Numbered from the stretch's first letter, positions 34,592 to 45,924 are shown. The stretch is 64,000 nucleotides of DNA from Acheta domesticus (GCA_031308135.1 JAHLJT010000631.1:190420955-190484954), one strand, 5' to 3'. Program-made: numbers and translations. The notes: generated from the sequence alone by a model not told the origin.

Positions 34592-35155
34592 GATTTGATT
34601 GATTGATTGTTTGTTCATGATTCCGGATGCATCATCTACAGAGGTCATTACTCCCGTAAGTGTAGTACGTTTTTTCTCGGGAGGTGATGTGTCCCCGCTG
34701 GATGACAAGATCCGGCGCCGACCTACCGTCGACTAGCGTTGTTTCCCCCCCTACCAGGTATCTCCCACCAGCGGGGCTCCGCCCCAGCCGGGACAAGCTC
34801 TAAGCTCCCGACCGGTCTCCCGGCATGTGTGGTAGTGTAGTGCATGTTAGTGTAAGTGTGTGTGTACGGAGTGAGGATAGGACAAGGAAGAGGAAGGAAA
34901 GATCGCACGCGGTCCGTGGCCCGTGTGTTAGGGTACTGCTCCGGCATTCGACATGTGTTTATTGGCGAAACCGCGGAAACCTATCGATCAGAGCTGCCGG
35001 CAGCTAGAATTCTCCTCCAGACAGCGACTGAATTTCATCTAGCTGACAAGCTAGTGTCGAAAATCCTGCCACCGTGAGGAGTGGAGTCCTACGACCTTCC
35101 GGTCAGAGGGACTGCAGTGGCATCGTTGATGCACTGAGCCATCTCTCCCGGTCAG
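34592..35155 (-). mobile_element. SINE family A, full length (about 560 bp)
   Basis: On the minus strand the head near 35150 has box A gatggctcagtgcat and a degenerate box B ggtcgtaggactcc. The body follows in family order: aggattttcgacact, ggagaattctagc, cggagcagtaccct, the pyrimidine block ctttccttcctcttccttg, cttacactaacatgc, gcttgtcccggctgggg, gctggtgggagatacctgg. It ends in a (AATC)n-type tail near 34610-34592. This is the best reference copy in the window. The box structure supports pol III transcription of the parent. Confidence 0.85.
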
Positions 35156-35440
35156 CGCTGTGGAAATGGGGGCGGTTGGGCTCCGGATGGGAGCGGGCAG
35201 CGATGCTCTGGGGGTGGCGGAGCAGTGGGGGCGGTGGGAGAGGTGTGGCGATGCATGTGGCGGGGAGGCGACGTAGGCGGGCGCGGCGCGAGTGACGGAG
35301 GAGGCGGAGCGTTTGTTGAGGGTCTCCGTTCGAACTTTGGCCCAGAGTTTGACCTGATGGCGTCGCGCGCCAAGTAGGCACTCAGCCGATTGCAAGGCGG
35401 CGAGAGGGAGGCCCTTTATCATAATCGAAGCGTCTGGACG
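35156..35440. other. GC-rich patch, probably continuing the minisatellite
   Basis: It has ggggcggtggga-type motifs similar to 33660-34590, which suggests the SINE landed inside one GC-rich block. Confidence 0.5.
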
Positions 35441-35884
35441 GAACTGGGGCGCTGAGGTTTATTTCCCCCTATATTTTCGTTCGGCGTTATTTCACGGCAG
35501 GCTAATACGATTCTACTTCATGCTGACCATGCTTGTAAATTGTGTGAAAGTGAAATGTGGGATTAGCAATTCTAGTTCTGGAAGTCTGTATGTATTTTCC
35601 CACCTAAAATTTACATATTACAAGCCAAAGTTATTTCAGGGAGTTTAAGGAGATACACACTTTTGTATTAAGGAAATATTTTGCCCGGCAATAATTGACG
35701 TTTGCATTATACTATTTAAATTGCATTGCATACTGACCCATTCCCCTAACGTTCACGTCCGAGATAAAACATTGAAGCTGCATTGGGAAATGGAACATAC
35801 AAAAATAAGGTAGGGGTTGCTTTTTGTCTAAAAATTAAAACTTAGAGCGATTTACTATTCACACAGCACACAGAGTTTATCAGA
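35441..35884. other. No recognisable feature
   Basis: AT-rich DNA. Confidence 0.4.
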
Positions 35885-36183
35885 CTGAGACCGGCTTAGG
35901 TGGCTCAGAGCATCAGCTGAGCACACTGCTAAGCCTCTGATCGGGAAGTCTTAGGGCTCCAGACGCGCCGAGGCAGGATTTTCGACACTAACGGATTGCT
36001 AAGACGAATTCAGCCGATCTCTGAGGAGAATTGTAGTGGGCTGATGATGTGATCAATAGTTTTCCGTGGTTTGTCCGATCAACACCACTTAAATGCCAGA
36101 GCAGTGCCCTAATAAACGGGCCACGGCTCGCGCGCGATCTTTCCTTCATCTTCCTTGTATCCTCATCCTTCACTCTCCTGCAG
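35885..36183 (+). mobile_element. SINE family A, 3'-truncated
   Basis: The head ctgagaccggcttaggtggc carries box A. The family body runs through aggattttcgacactaac, ccagagcagtgccct and ctttccttcatcttccttg and stops near 36183 without the 3' half. Confidence 0.8.
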
Positions 36184-36879
36184 TGTCCTAAAAATATGAG
36201 GGCCTAAATAAGTGTTATTCAAAATCCAAATAACGATTCCATTCGTAGGAACGTTCTGAAAGTAGCGTTTCAAATATGCCAAATGTGAAAATTTTCATAT
36301 TGTTGTGAAAAATCAGGTATTCTCTAAAAACAGTCAATAAATTCATCCTTTAAAACTTTCCTGTAGTCTTTAAATATTCGTGATAAACTATCGGGCAAAC
36401 TTAATGCAGTGATTACTTACCCAATTCAATTTTGCAGTCAAGAATTTACGCGAGTGAAATCTGCAATAAACTATGACAATTCTTTGGAAATTGTTAAAAA
36501 CTTAGATTATCACAGTGATTTAATTTCTCATTATAAAAATGTATAAACGCGAAAAATTAATTATAGGTAAATTTTTGGTAAATTTAATTTTCTTCTTTGC
36601 AGATCAAGAAATTTAAAAGCAATTTCTGGCTTTGAAGATCACATAGAGGTGATCATAAGAGCTTTTCTTGTTACGTTCATGAACAAGATTTAAATCGTCA
36701 AGTGAATGGGAGCTGAGAGAAACGGAATATTGCGAGCGCCCACCTGTCTGGGAAGAAGGCCACTTCCATATGATACTCTCTCATATTTCTCATTCTGATA
36801 CATTCAACTGCTTGCGGGCAAGTCACAAAAGCACTCAAGTGGCCAAAGTTCATATCTCTCGGCTTTTAAAATCCGAGAA
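36184..36879. other. No recognisable feature
   Basis: AT-rich DNA. Confidence 0.4.
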
Positions 36880-37290
36880 GCGTGACGGGCAGAGGGAGGC
36901 GCCGCCAAAGAAGATCCGGTCGCAAAGCGGAGAAGGGCGGGGCGCGCCGCGCCGCGCCGCGGGACAGCGGACTCCAAAGGAATTCCGCCAGGGACCCAAT
37001 CGGCAAAGGGGCGTGGCGCGGCGGGACGGGGAGGGAAAGGGGGAAGGAGTGGAGGTTGAAGGGGGCGCCACTGTGAGACACGGCTGCCCCACAAAGACGC
37101 CCACATTAATCACTGCCTCGTCCGCCGCCACGAGCGGTCGCCCCCGCAGAGCGTCGCTCCCTGCTGACGCCGCGCCGCGCCGTCGGACCTTCGCCCCGCC
37201 CCCGCCAGGGGCGGGGCAGACGCCCAGCGGAGCGGGCTGCGTGGCTGCACCCCACCTCTGGGGATCGGGGTTTTAATCCCGCCCTCCCCC
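36880..37290. other. CpG-rich island with a segment shared with the hAT MITE
   Basis: Very high G+C and CpG. The segment 36907-36960 (aaagaagatccggtcgcaaa, then gcggagaagggcg and cgcgccgcgcc) is repeated almost exactly at 38061-38108. The 168-codon plus frame here has no recognisable domain and competes with frames on the other strand. Confidence 0.5.
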
Positions 37291-37954
37291 AAGTGAAATT
37301 TCTTATGGGCAAGTTCCCGTATTCTCACAGTCGTACCACCATTGCTCCGTCATCATTGGAACTTCTGCGCATTGTTATCTTGAACTTTGATATCTCCTAT
37401 GGATATATTAAATTGTTGGATACTTCCAACACTGATATCTCCTACAAGGATATGTTAAAATTATTTATCTAACATTGAAATATCCAACATTACTAGATCA
37501 CTCAACTTCTTCCTTCTTTCCCTTAATAATTAAAGGTACTGCAAGATGCGCATGTATTGGAATCATAGTAAATCCTCTAAGCACTTCTGCCCGTTACCAC
37601 TTACGTATTGCACTCTTTTTCGAGTTCTGTAGGTTTTGTAACGAAAGATTAGAAGTTGTTCCAATAAGCAGACGAATTTTCGCCCGTTTGTGTAGGACCT
37701 AGTTCGTTATCAATATCGTAAGACTAAAATGGTTGTTAAGTATTAAAAAAAAACAGTTCTGCTGAATTAAAATTTCACGATTGAAAGTAACAGCCCATAT
37801 TTTGTTTCGAAGTAATATTTTCAGCGTAAATCCGTCACAATCAGACAACCAGTACCGTGAGGTATTGTCGTGGGATTTTGATTCAAACAAGTACTACATT
37901 CATAATACTTGCTTGAAGTACAAACGTTTCCCCCCTGAAATACAAAAGTGTATC
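37291..37954. other. No recognisable feature
   Basis: AT-rich DNA with several 'gatatctcctatggatat'-type repeats near 37390-37455. Confidence 0.4.
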
Positions 37955-37962
37955 CCCTAAAA
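37955..37962. repeat. 8-bp target duplication of the MITE (ccctaaaa), left
   Basis: Identical to 38321-38328. Confidence 0.8.
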
Positions 37963-38320
37963 CAGAGCTGTCCAACTTAGAAGGACTTATGGCCACATCA
38001 AATTCTAGGTAAGCTGCGGGCCGCACCGTCGTTTAAGATGGTCTTTAACCCTAACAAGCGAAAGAAGATTCGGTCGCAAAGCGGAGAAGGGCGCGCCGCG
38101 CCGCGCCACCCTACAGAGATTATACTGAAACAAATACATATTAGATATGACTTTCATTAAACATACTTAATGATTAATGTACATATGAGAAAATTAATAT
38201 ATCATTAAAAAATAAGACAAATTGTGCAATTGTATTGTATTTGGTTGGTATAATAATTTTTTTCAAAGCAGTCGCGGGCCGCACAAAAAGATCCGGCGGG
38301 CCTCCAGTTGGAAAGTCATG
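37963..38320. mobile_element. hAT-type MITE, 358 bp
   Basis: It has imperfect inverted ends (cagagctgtccaact at left; the right end reads catgactttccaact when inverted) and perfect 8-bp flanking duplications. Internal gggccgca motifs on both sides are typical of decayed hAT elements. No coding. Its middle carries the segment shared with 36907-36960. Confidence 0.8.
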
Positions 38321-38328
38321 CCCTAAAA
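38321..38328. repeat. 8-bp target duplication of the MITE (ccctaaaa), right
   Basis: Identical to 37955-37962. Confidence 0.8.
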
Positions 38329-39630
38329 GGATCCCCTTAGCCTCTCCTAATACAATATTTTTATTTCCGCAAATACATAGAATCTCTGATAAAAATGAGG
38401 TATAGAACGCATGGATACATTTTATACCTCACAGTGAGGATGCAACGATGGCACATTACACTATTCATACATTATTATCACATGTATGTTCAAGAATGAC
38501 TTCCTTTTAAATAGGGATAAAATTTTGAAAAAAATGCAATTTGCTGAAAAATTTGTGAAAATCAACACTTAATATGATGGAGTCATTAATTCAAAGCTAT
38601 TTATACCTACTAATTGAAATTAATGTTTCTGTATATTTATAAATTACTTGAATTGTTGAAAAAATGGTAGATATTTGCCTAAAACTGTAAACGTTTTGAA
38701 TGTATTTTATATTTTCGTTTATTTTAATTTTATCTTTGAAACGGTGTATCTGAAAATTGAATATGAATATTTCTAATTTGCGAATATTGAGCGGGTTAAT
38801 TTTATTTAAAAACGGTGTGTTACAGAGTTACGGAGTTTTGATATGTCATTAAAAAAACCTATGAAAACGTATTAAATAAATTACATAAAAGATGTGACAT
38901 GAAATATATAAAAATTCTTCAACATTTCAAAATCTACGAAAAAATTAAAAATTGTTTAAAAACGTTTTTACAATGTAACGGATGAATTCAGTGTAAAAAC
39001 ATAAAGAAACTTTTGAATCTACTTCGGAAAGGTAGTCAATTTACATTCCAATCCCCCCAAAGAAACTAAAGAGAATGAGAAAAAAATTGGCCAAAAAGAA
39101 AATATTTCAAAAAATGCGACCAACTCAGATTCAATGACTTGTGGTCAGAACATTTCAAATTAACTTTAATTAACTGCATTGTATTGCATATATGTTTTGA
39201 AACGTTATTAAACTGATTTTGTCTGAATTCGCATTAATTGGCATTAAATAACCCCAAGTGCTTCCCTGAACCCACTCTGCTTTTGTATGTTAATAGTAGT
39301 CGTAGACGACTAATTCATCATGTAATCGCACGTTTGCTACTTACAGCCTATTTACGGTCATATAAAATAGCTTGTGATAATTGTTTAAACACATATGATA
39401 CCACATACGAGCTACTTACCATTGACTTCTTGATAGAATCCGCCAGTGTCTGCCATGTCTGCCAAATTTCGCGACGCATTCCATGAATCATACACTGATG
39501 ATATCCAGTCTTGAACAGTTTCAAGTCTTGAAGTAAAAAGTTACGCTACTCCAGACTGTTTATATGAAGTTGGATGATTGACGACACAAGACTGTCTCTG
39601 ATCGTCGGATATTGATCACCAAGTTTCTCC
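38329..39630. other. No recognisable feature
   Basis: Strongly AT-rich DNA. Confidence 0.4.
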
Positions 39631-39945
39631 CGTAGGTCAATGACAGGGGACAAGACGAATCGAGAAGACGAAGGACGAAGTAAGTCAGGTATCACGCAAA
39701 ACGCTTTCTGTGGCGAGCGCCTGACTCACGAGAGGAGAGGAAGACGTCTCCTGTTCCCTTCCAAGAAGCCGTCGAGGGACGGCGGCGGTGCAGCGAAGCT
39801 CAAGCGTTTTGCTGGCAGCGCACGGGCTTCCTGAGGGTCTCGCTTCTTGCGCCCACAGGGCAGACATGAGCCCTTCCTCAGCCCCGCCTTGGCCGAGGCT
39901 GCCAGCGCCGCACGCGACACCTTCAGCTTCATTGCTCGGCTTCAG
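39631..39945. other. GC-rich patch
   Basis: Raised G+C with overlapping short frames on both strands and no recognisable domain. Confidence 0.4.
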
Positions 39946-40244
39946 CTGAGAGACCGGCAGAGGAGGCTCTGGGCATCCACTGATGCCACGGCAGTGCCTC
40001 TGACCGGGAGGTCCTAAGTTTCAGTCCTGATGGTGACAGAATTTTCGACATTAGCCAGATAGCTTGGTCGAGTTCTGTCGCTGTCTGAAGGAGAATTCTA
40101 GCGGCCGGCTGCTCTGATCGGTAGTTTTCCTTGCTTCCTCCTTTCAATACCAGGTGAATACAGGAGCAGTGCCCTACCAAACGAGCTACGAATCGCGCGC
40201 AATCTTTCCTTCCTCTTCCGGGTGCTATCCTCACCCCTTACTTA

Positions 40245-40249
40245 CATAC
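40245..40249. repeat. 5-bp target duplication of the LTR (catac), left
   Basis: Identical to 40697-40701. Confidence 0.8.
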
Positions 40250-40696
40250 TGTTATGTCCAGGAAAACACAGAAATTCGTCAACACAGTTTTTATTGAACA
40301 AAATAAATAGCAGTGCAAGTTAACAAATCCGGTAACCAAAGAATAAGTCCATAAAGATAAGCCAGGTTACCGTTTTCCAGAAGATGTACCCAAATCAAGC
40401 CGTATCACCAGTAATCCGTCCGAATGTCCAATCCACAATTGCCTTGTCCAAAATATCACTATACCGCTGATCACATTATATCACACCAGGAACTCTGCAC
40501 GAAAACTGGCTGCCAACTCGGCTGCGGGGCCCGCTTTTATTCGTCCCGGCGGCGTAGCCTCGCTTCCACTCTGGAGCTTCGCTGACAGGCTGCATTCTCT
40601 TCGTTTGACCGGTCTTATCACAGTCCGCTGCTCTACAAGTTGCCCGTGTGCTGGCGGTTAGGCGCGCGATTTAACTCGCCGCACACCACCGCAACA
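40250..40696 (-). mobile_element. Solo LTR, 447 bp
   Basis: The ends are TG...CA (tgttatgtcc at left, gcaaca at right) with a 5-bp duplication. On the minus strand it has LTR architecture: a TATA-like aataaaagc near 40536, and aataaaaactg near the downstream end as a polyadenylation signal. No internal retrotransposon remains, so it formed by LTR-LTR recombination. A Ty3/gypsy or BEL origin fits the 5-bp duplication; the sequence alone does not decide. Confidence 0.85.
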
Positions 40697-40701
40697 CATA
40701 C
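40697..40701. repeat. 5-bp target duplication of the LTR (catac), right
   Basis: Identical to 40245-40249. Confidence 0.8.
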
Positions 40702-41002
40702 ATTTACACTTATATGCACTACACTACCAAACATTGCTGGAGACCGGTTGGGGGCTTAGAGCTTGTCCCCACTGATGCGAGATACCTGTTTAGGGGGGAA
40801 ACCCTTCTAGCCGACGGTAGATCGGCGCCGGTTCTCGCCATCCAGCGGGGCAAGATTACCGCCACCTCCCGCTGTAAAAAACATGCTCAATGCTTACGGG
40901 ATTAATGACCTTAGCCGTTGACGCGCCCGGAATCACTAGTAATCAATCAATAAATCCAGCTGATGGTTAAATCCGTCGGGGAACAATGATTTCTGAATTC
41001 AA

Positions 41003-41310
41003 AACGACTGGTGGTGTAGCGGTCGGACTGCTCAACTTCCACCACTGGGGACGGAGTATGATTAGCGTTGATTCACATGAAATTTGATGGATAGTGCATG
41101 TTTCTTCATAGTTTTTCTGTTTCCCCTACATCTTATTCCAGCATCTCCATCTCCTTGCTCATCGCTAACATTGTTAACTTCATAATTATATCTTCACACA
41201 AACTCCTTAAAAGAAAAACCTGACGGCGGCGGTAGTGTTCCGGCTTGCTTCGGAGCTACGTCCTTTCTGCCATCTCTCGTATTAATGTCGTACTGTCAAT
41301 AAAATTCTGA
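41003..41310 (+). mobile_element. Probable tRNA-derived SINE
   Basis: The head ctggtggtgtagcggtcgg resembles a tRNA box A region. Box B is eroded (ggagtatgatt). The body has clustered pyrimidines and ends near tgtcaataaaatt. Family A blocks are absent, so this is a different family. Confidence 0.45.
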
Positions 41311-42108
41311 ATTTTAATTTGTTGGCCTTATATAATCTTACTATCAAACCCTTTTAGCGTTCAAACAACGCTCAGTTAATACATTTCGTAAAACAAAAAT
41401 AATTTCTCTAATAATAATGAAGAAAAAATGTTTTTGATGTGTATACGCTTTTATGATTTCACTTTGTATTAAATGATTTTTAAAATCGCAAATTATTAAC
41501 AATTTGTTTCTGTGTAAATTTGTCCTAACTTAAAATGTCTTGTCGTTGCGAATGTCCTAGAGGTAAAAGTGTACACCCGATTTCGATATAATAGATAGAT
41601 TAATGTGTAATAACTGTCTTTAATATGAAAACACCAGGCTAGTGGATTTCGTATGAAATTTTTTTAATAATTTCACTGATCTTTAGTACGTAAATTTTTA
41701 TAAAATTTTGTGCGTATACGTGCATTTTTATAAAATTTTATCTCCGTATTATCGGCTTTGAAACTCATCTTGTGGTCTCGTCATAGTTTTACAATTTTTT
41801 AGAATATCCGAGGGGAATTTTTTAAACCATTGAGTACTTTTGTCTCGTTTCATGATGTAAATCAAACGATTTAAAAGATTGAACTATACTCCAAAAGTTG
41901 GAGAGAGAGAAGAAATGGAGTAGAAAAATGGAATCTTTTCGGGAATACCTCATTTCAAAATGTATGTTATCAAGACCCATTACAAATCCACTTCAGAACA
42001 TTCTTAATTAGTTACGTTATGGATAAACTACTCCCAAAAGTTAAATTAGATTTCACAAAAGTTGTCTAACTGAAAAATATGTTATTTTTTCCCTTTAAAA
42101 TAACATTG

Positions 42109-42112
<4 letters not shown>
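41311..42112. other. No recognisable feature
   Basis: AT-rich DNA. Confidence 0.4.

Positions 42113-42148
<36 letters not shown>
42113..42148. repeat. (TA)n microsatellite, left of Helitron
   Basis: Pure alternating TA. The Helitron appears inserted in a TA array that resumes at 44487. Confidence 0.9.
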
Positions 42149-42151
<3 letters not shown>

Positions 42152-42440
42152 CATATATATAGACAGAACTGCACTTACTTACAGCGCGATAATCTCTGAA
42201 TCTACTGAACCAATACTGATGAAACGTTTGTAGTAGCTTCCTTTAAATGTCTGGAGTAACATAGGCTATGATTTACAATCGCAAACCTTACTACATTCAC
42301 AAAATAATTACTTTTCTGGACATTTTTCGCCTTGCTTTACATCACAGATTCAATAGTGGATCAATGTCAATAGTTTAGATGCGCGCCACCAGAGGATGAG
42401 GTCTGAGATCTACTGTTTTCATCAATGTCCAGAATCAAAG

Positions 42441-42474
42441 CCGTCTAGAATAGTATGTTATCTATTCTAGACGG
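42441..42474. repeat. Perfect 13-bp inverted repeat, 8-base loop
   Basis: ccgtctagaatag at 42441-42453 pairs with its complement at 42462-42474. It lies in the Helitron 5' region. Confidence 0.7.
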
Positions 42475-42830
42475 TCTTGCCAGCATTATTACGAAATTCA
42501 TTGGGGTTTGAACATGGGCTATGTAAAGTCCGTGAGTGTTCGTTGGTGATTTGTTTGTTTTCAACGTTGGTGGAACATTTGAACGAAATTCCTTAAAGTA
42601 GTAAAGAACGTCAATGTGCAAACATTGTCGTTAGTCCGTTTGGTACACAAATTGTGGCAAGAAAACATGTGAGTTTTAAAGTATTTAGAGAGTTAAAAGT
42701 ACAAAAATATACAGTACAAAATATACAGTAATGCACAATGTACAATATGTAGATATCGTATACAGGTATCGCATATTTTCTAAACAACCTCTTCTTTTAC
42801 AGAATTTGTGAAAATTGAATTGTTTGGAAC

Positions 42831-43170
42831 AATGCCGAAACGAAAGTTACAGTTGTCAAAACAGAATACAAGTCCTAAGAGATGGGCAGCCTATTAAAAT
42901 TCGGAATGGGCTACTCAGAGGCAAGAGCGACTTGCAAAAGAACACGCACCATTGAAAACAATACAGTAAAGAAGAAAGCAAATGTGAATAATTCTCTAGG
43001 AAGCAGGGCAGCTTTTCGTTATGACTCTCGATTTGACTATTTACACATATCTCATGTTCAAATTGGTAAAATGGAAAATATTTGTATGTTTGGGTCATCT
43101 CTGTTGAACATTTTTCTTCAATATGGGCAGTGGTATGTAATTAAGTAATGGTCCTTTACATATTAAGACT
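42831..43170 (+). pseudogene. Helitron protein N-terminal remnant
   Basis: From ATG near 42833 one frame reads MPKRKLQLSKQNTSPKRW, a basic start typical of arthropod Helitron proteins. Another frame, after a shift, reads AAFRYDSRFDYLHISH and VQIGKMENICMF, which fits the conserved DxxxxIGxMxxxC segment near the Helitron N-terminus. Stops and frameshifts break it, and the Rep and helicase domains are missing. Confidence 0.6.
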
Positions 43171-43918
43171 AATCTTGCTGTTGTTTCGCATGTCAGTTGC
43201 TCCCAGTGAATTAATTCATCTATATTATCTATAAACTGGCAAAAATTAATTTATCTAAAATATTTATGTCTAATCTAATAACAAAATTCTGAGACTCCTT
43301 GGTTTCTATAATTCACATTTCAAAATCCATAGTATCTCGCACTTCAAATCAAATAACGAAGCTAATAGTGTTTTGTTAGGTGGTTCAGTACATTGTCAAT
43401 TTATTATGTATACATAATGTACAGGTTCAGGGATCAGTATTGCTGTTATGTTGCGATGATATGATGAGTTGATTTACCTAAACAAATAAGTTTTATACTA
43501 CATGTTACTAGCACATAGATCTTTAAACATACATATTTCTATCATCTTCAAAACAATTATAAAAACCGGCAATTACCTTTCAGCATAGATATTTTCATTT
43601 ACTTTTATTATTACGATTCATCAAATACGTTACGACATCTATATTTGTCCGGATCTGTCAACTAGCGTACCCATGCGAGAACTCTCGGATGTTTCGTATA
43701 CTCTGCTTAAAACCGTAAGTCCCTTCAAGGTCACGAGTTGGCAGCAGATAAATTTTTAATCTTTCTTTATAAATACTATAGAAGCAAAAAATATAAAAAC
43801 GAGTTAGTTTTACAATTTGACAATATATTGAAAGTGTTGGTATAATACATGAAACTGCCGTCCTTTGGCTCGACAGCCTGCTAAGGGCCTCAGCTGACTG
43901 GCGGTGACACAGCCTCTC

Positions 43919-44131
43919 GGCCACGGGTGTTCGAGTGGTTAGCACGAGGACATCCCTTTACCGTATACACCGCTCTTCTCAACCTTAGAATGGGCTTTCT
44001 CATCGTCACACAGCTATCGATACTGAGACATTTGAAAGGAAAGCGCACAGTTCTAATTTACCCGGTCGGGAATCGATCTCGGGGTTGTTTCATGGAAAGC
44101 GAGCACGCTAACCAATAAGCCACCGAGGGCG
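43919..44131 (-). mobile_element. tRNA-derived SINE, family B, inside the Helitron
   Basis: On the minus strand the head at 44131 has box A ggtggcttattggttagcg and box B gagatcgattcccgacc. The body carries agctgtgtgacgatga and acggtaaagggatgtcctcg. A related copy is at 52685-52940. Confidence 0.7.
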
Positions 44132-44485
44132 GAATATAAAACTCCACAAAAAGAATACATGTGAGTCTATAATTTGTACAAGTATTTTACGAGTGTTTTG
44201 TATTAACAGTTTAGATTTGTTTATTGTTTTTATTTATAAAGTAAGGAATGTTTGGGAGCTGAAACTCCCAATTAGAAAAATGTAAACTTTCTTTCGTAAG
44301 AAAGTGAACGAGGCACACCGGAAATTTCCAAATAGGAGGAAAAACATGACAGGGCTAGCTTGGCGGGGCAGATATACAATGGGAGAGAAGTAGGCCCCAC
44401 TGCACGGCATGAATAAATGGAATACCTCTTCCTGGCTAAAAACTTACAGTAATAAATGCCTGGGCAACGCCGGGTAGATCAGCTA

Positions 44486-44486
<1 letters not shown>

Positions 44487-44535
<49 letters not shown>
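44487..44535. repeat. (TA)n microsatellite, right of Helitron
   Basis: Alternating TA starts at the base after the Helitron CTAG. Confidence 0.9.
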
Positions 44536-44537
<2 letters not shown>

Positions 44538-45920
44538 AAAATAGCTTTTTCAAATCTTACCTGAAAGAGACTGTTTAAAAGGAGAACTATCTCTAGTGTC
44601 ACAAAGAGAAGATTTTCTTGTAGAAAAAATATTTTAGGTAGGAAATTTTCAAGAAATATAGGATGAATAATTAATAGACCCAACCAATTGAAGTAATCAA
44701 AAGCAAATAATTCACTGTCCGGAACCCCACAACAAAAAATGAAGTTTCTAAGAGAAACATATAATACAGAAAAAATATCACAAGCAAGGACTTACGAATC
44801 AAATAGCCACTAAGTCGATTAGTTTATAGAAGTGAATAATTGTGAGAATAAACATATAAACACAAAACACCTTTTATTGGAATAGGAGAAATGACATTCA
44901 ATGTTTAAAAACAACTCATTCATTTCGATTGTTCGTGAGAGATGGCGGACTCTTGCATCTTGAATGGACGCCGACAGTCAAGTGCAACTTTTCGTTTCTC
45001 TGATATAACAGTACAGTTATATGTTGCGCGATATAACAGTACAGTTTTATGAACATGTTGTTATCGTCAGTCATTTTATTAATTCTGAGCATTCATTTTA
45101 GAAAAATAATGATTTAATAGTTTACTAGTTGCATACAAGCGATTGGGAGTACTGTAGAAATATTGCAACAAAAAAACTATATATTCATTTTTCGTAAAGT
45201 CGTAAACTACAACAATGTTGTTTCATGTAGTACAGTACTTATTCATGAAAAGTAACGAAATGAGGATCACAGAAAATTGTTAGTAAAGGGACACATGTGT
45301 CAGACTTTGCGTTGCTGACCATTGTATTTATCCAATCTTTGCATTTAAAATCAATATTCGAACTTAAAATTTGCTATTTCGCTTCGCCAACTATTACCTC
45401 ATGATGTAAAAGATATTCTTGCATCGATGTCAACTATAACAAAACGACCAACATTGCACTGTAGTTGGTCTTTAAAATGGCTTACTGAACAAATGACGGT
45501 AGATAAAGAGTTCATTCTATTAATTTTAATACATTAAAAAAATTCAAAGTTTTCCGTTTAAAGCCCAGTCTATAAGAGACAGGAAAGCTAGATCCCACTT
45601 CCTTTCGTTTAAAGCCCAAATCACGAAATTTGGTTGAGTAGAATGATGTTTGAGTGAGTAGAATGAATAAATTGTATGGTAGCAACAGAGATCTTGTGGT
45701 ACTCCATAATAAAATTTCAAGGATAAAGAGGTAATGTGTAATTTTCTACACATTAAAAAAATTTAGTCTACTGTTGTGGTTGGTACCTGTTTATCCTTGA
45801 AATTTTTTCATAGCGTAGAATGAAATTTGATTGAGTAAATGTTTCTAAAAAACCCTTATCGTTTTAAATGTACAGATTCACGGCAACTCCGAATATTTAG
45901 CGCGTAATACCTTGGTCGTG
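44536..45920. other. No recognisable feature
   Basis: AT-rich DNA. A block ttccgtttaaagcccag/tttcgtttaaagcccaa recurs at 45551 and 45604. Confidence 0.4.
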
Positions 45921-45924
45921 GCGA

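Larger units (their letters stand above)
39949..40955 (+). mobile_element. SINE family A, full length, split by a solo LTR
   Basis: The 5' part (39949-40249) has the head gagaccggcagagg and body to tcacccctta. The 3' part (40702-40955) continues with tttacacttatatgcactac and ends in aatcaatcaataaat. Removing the LTR and one target copy leaves about 555 bp, equal to the uninterrupted copy at 34592-35155. Confidence 0.85.
42149..44486 (+). mobile_element. Decayed Helitron (about 2.3 kb)
   Basis: The 5' region has the motif series seen in arthropod Helitrons (gcgcgataatctctgaatct, then actgatgaaac and a ggagtaacataggctatga block). The 3' end has gcctgggcaacgccgggt, which can form a short hairpin, then CTAG followed by T. 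Ending in CTAG with insertion between A and T is the Helitron rule. The exact 5' base is uncertain because of the TA-rich surroundings. It contains a coding remnant (42831-43170) and a SINE inserted later (43919-44131). Confidence 0.75.

Noticed and set aside
36770..37276. 168-codon frame across a CpG island
   Set aside because: Frames on the other strand are equally open, the Arg/Pro/Gly composition reflects GC content, and part of it is a repeated segment also found in a MITE.
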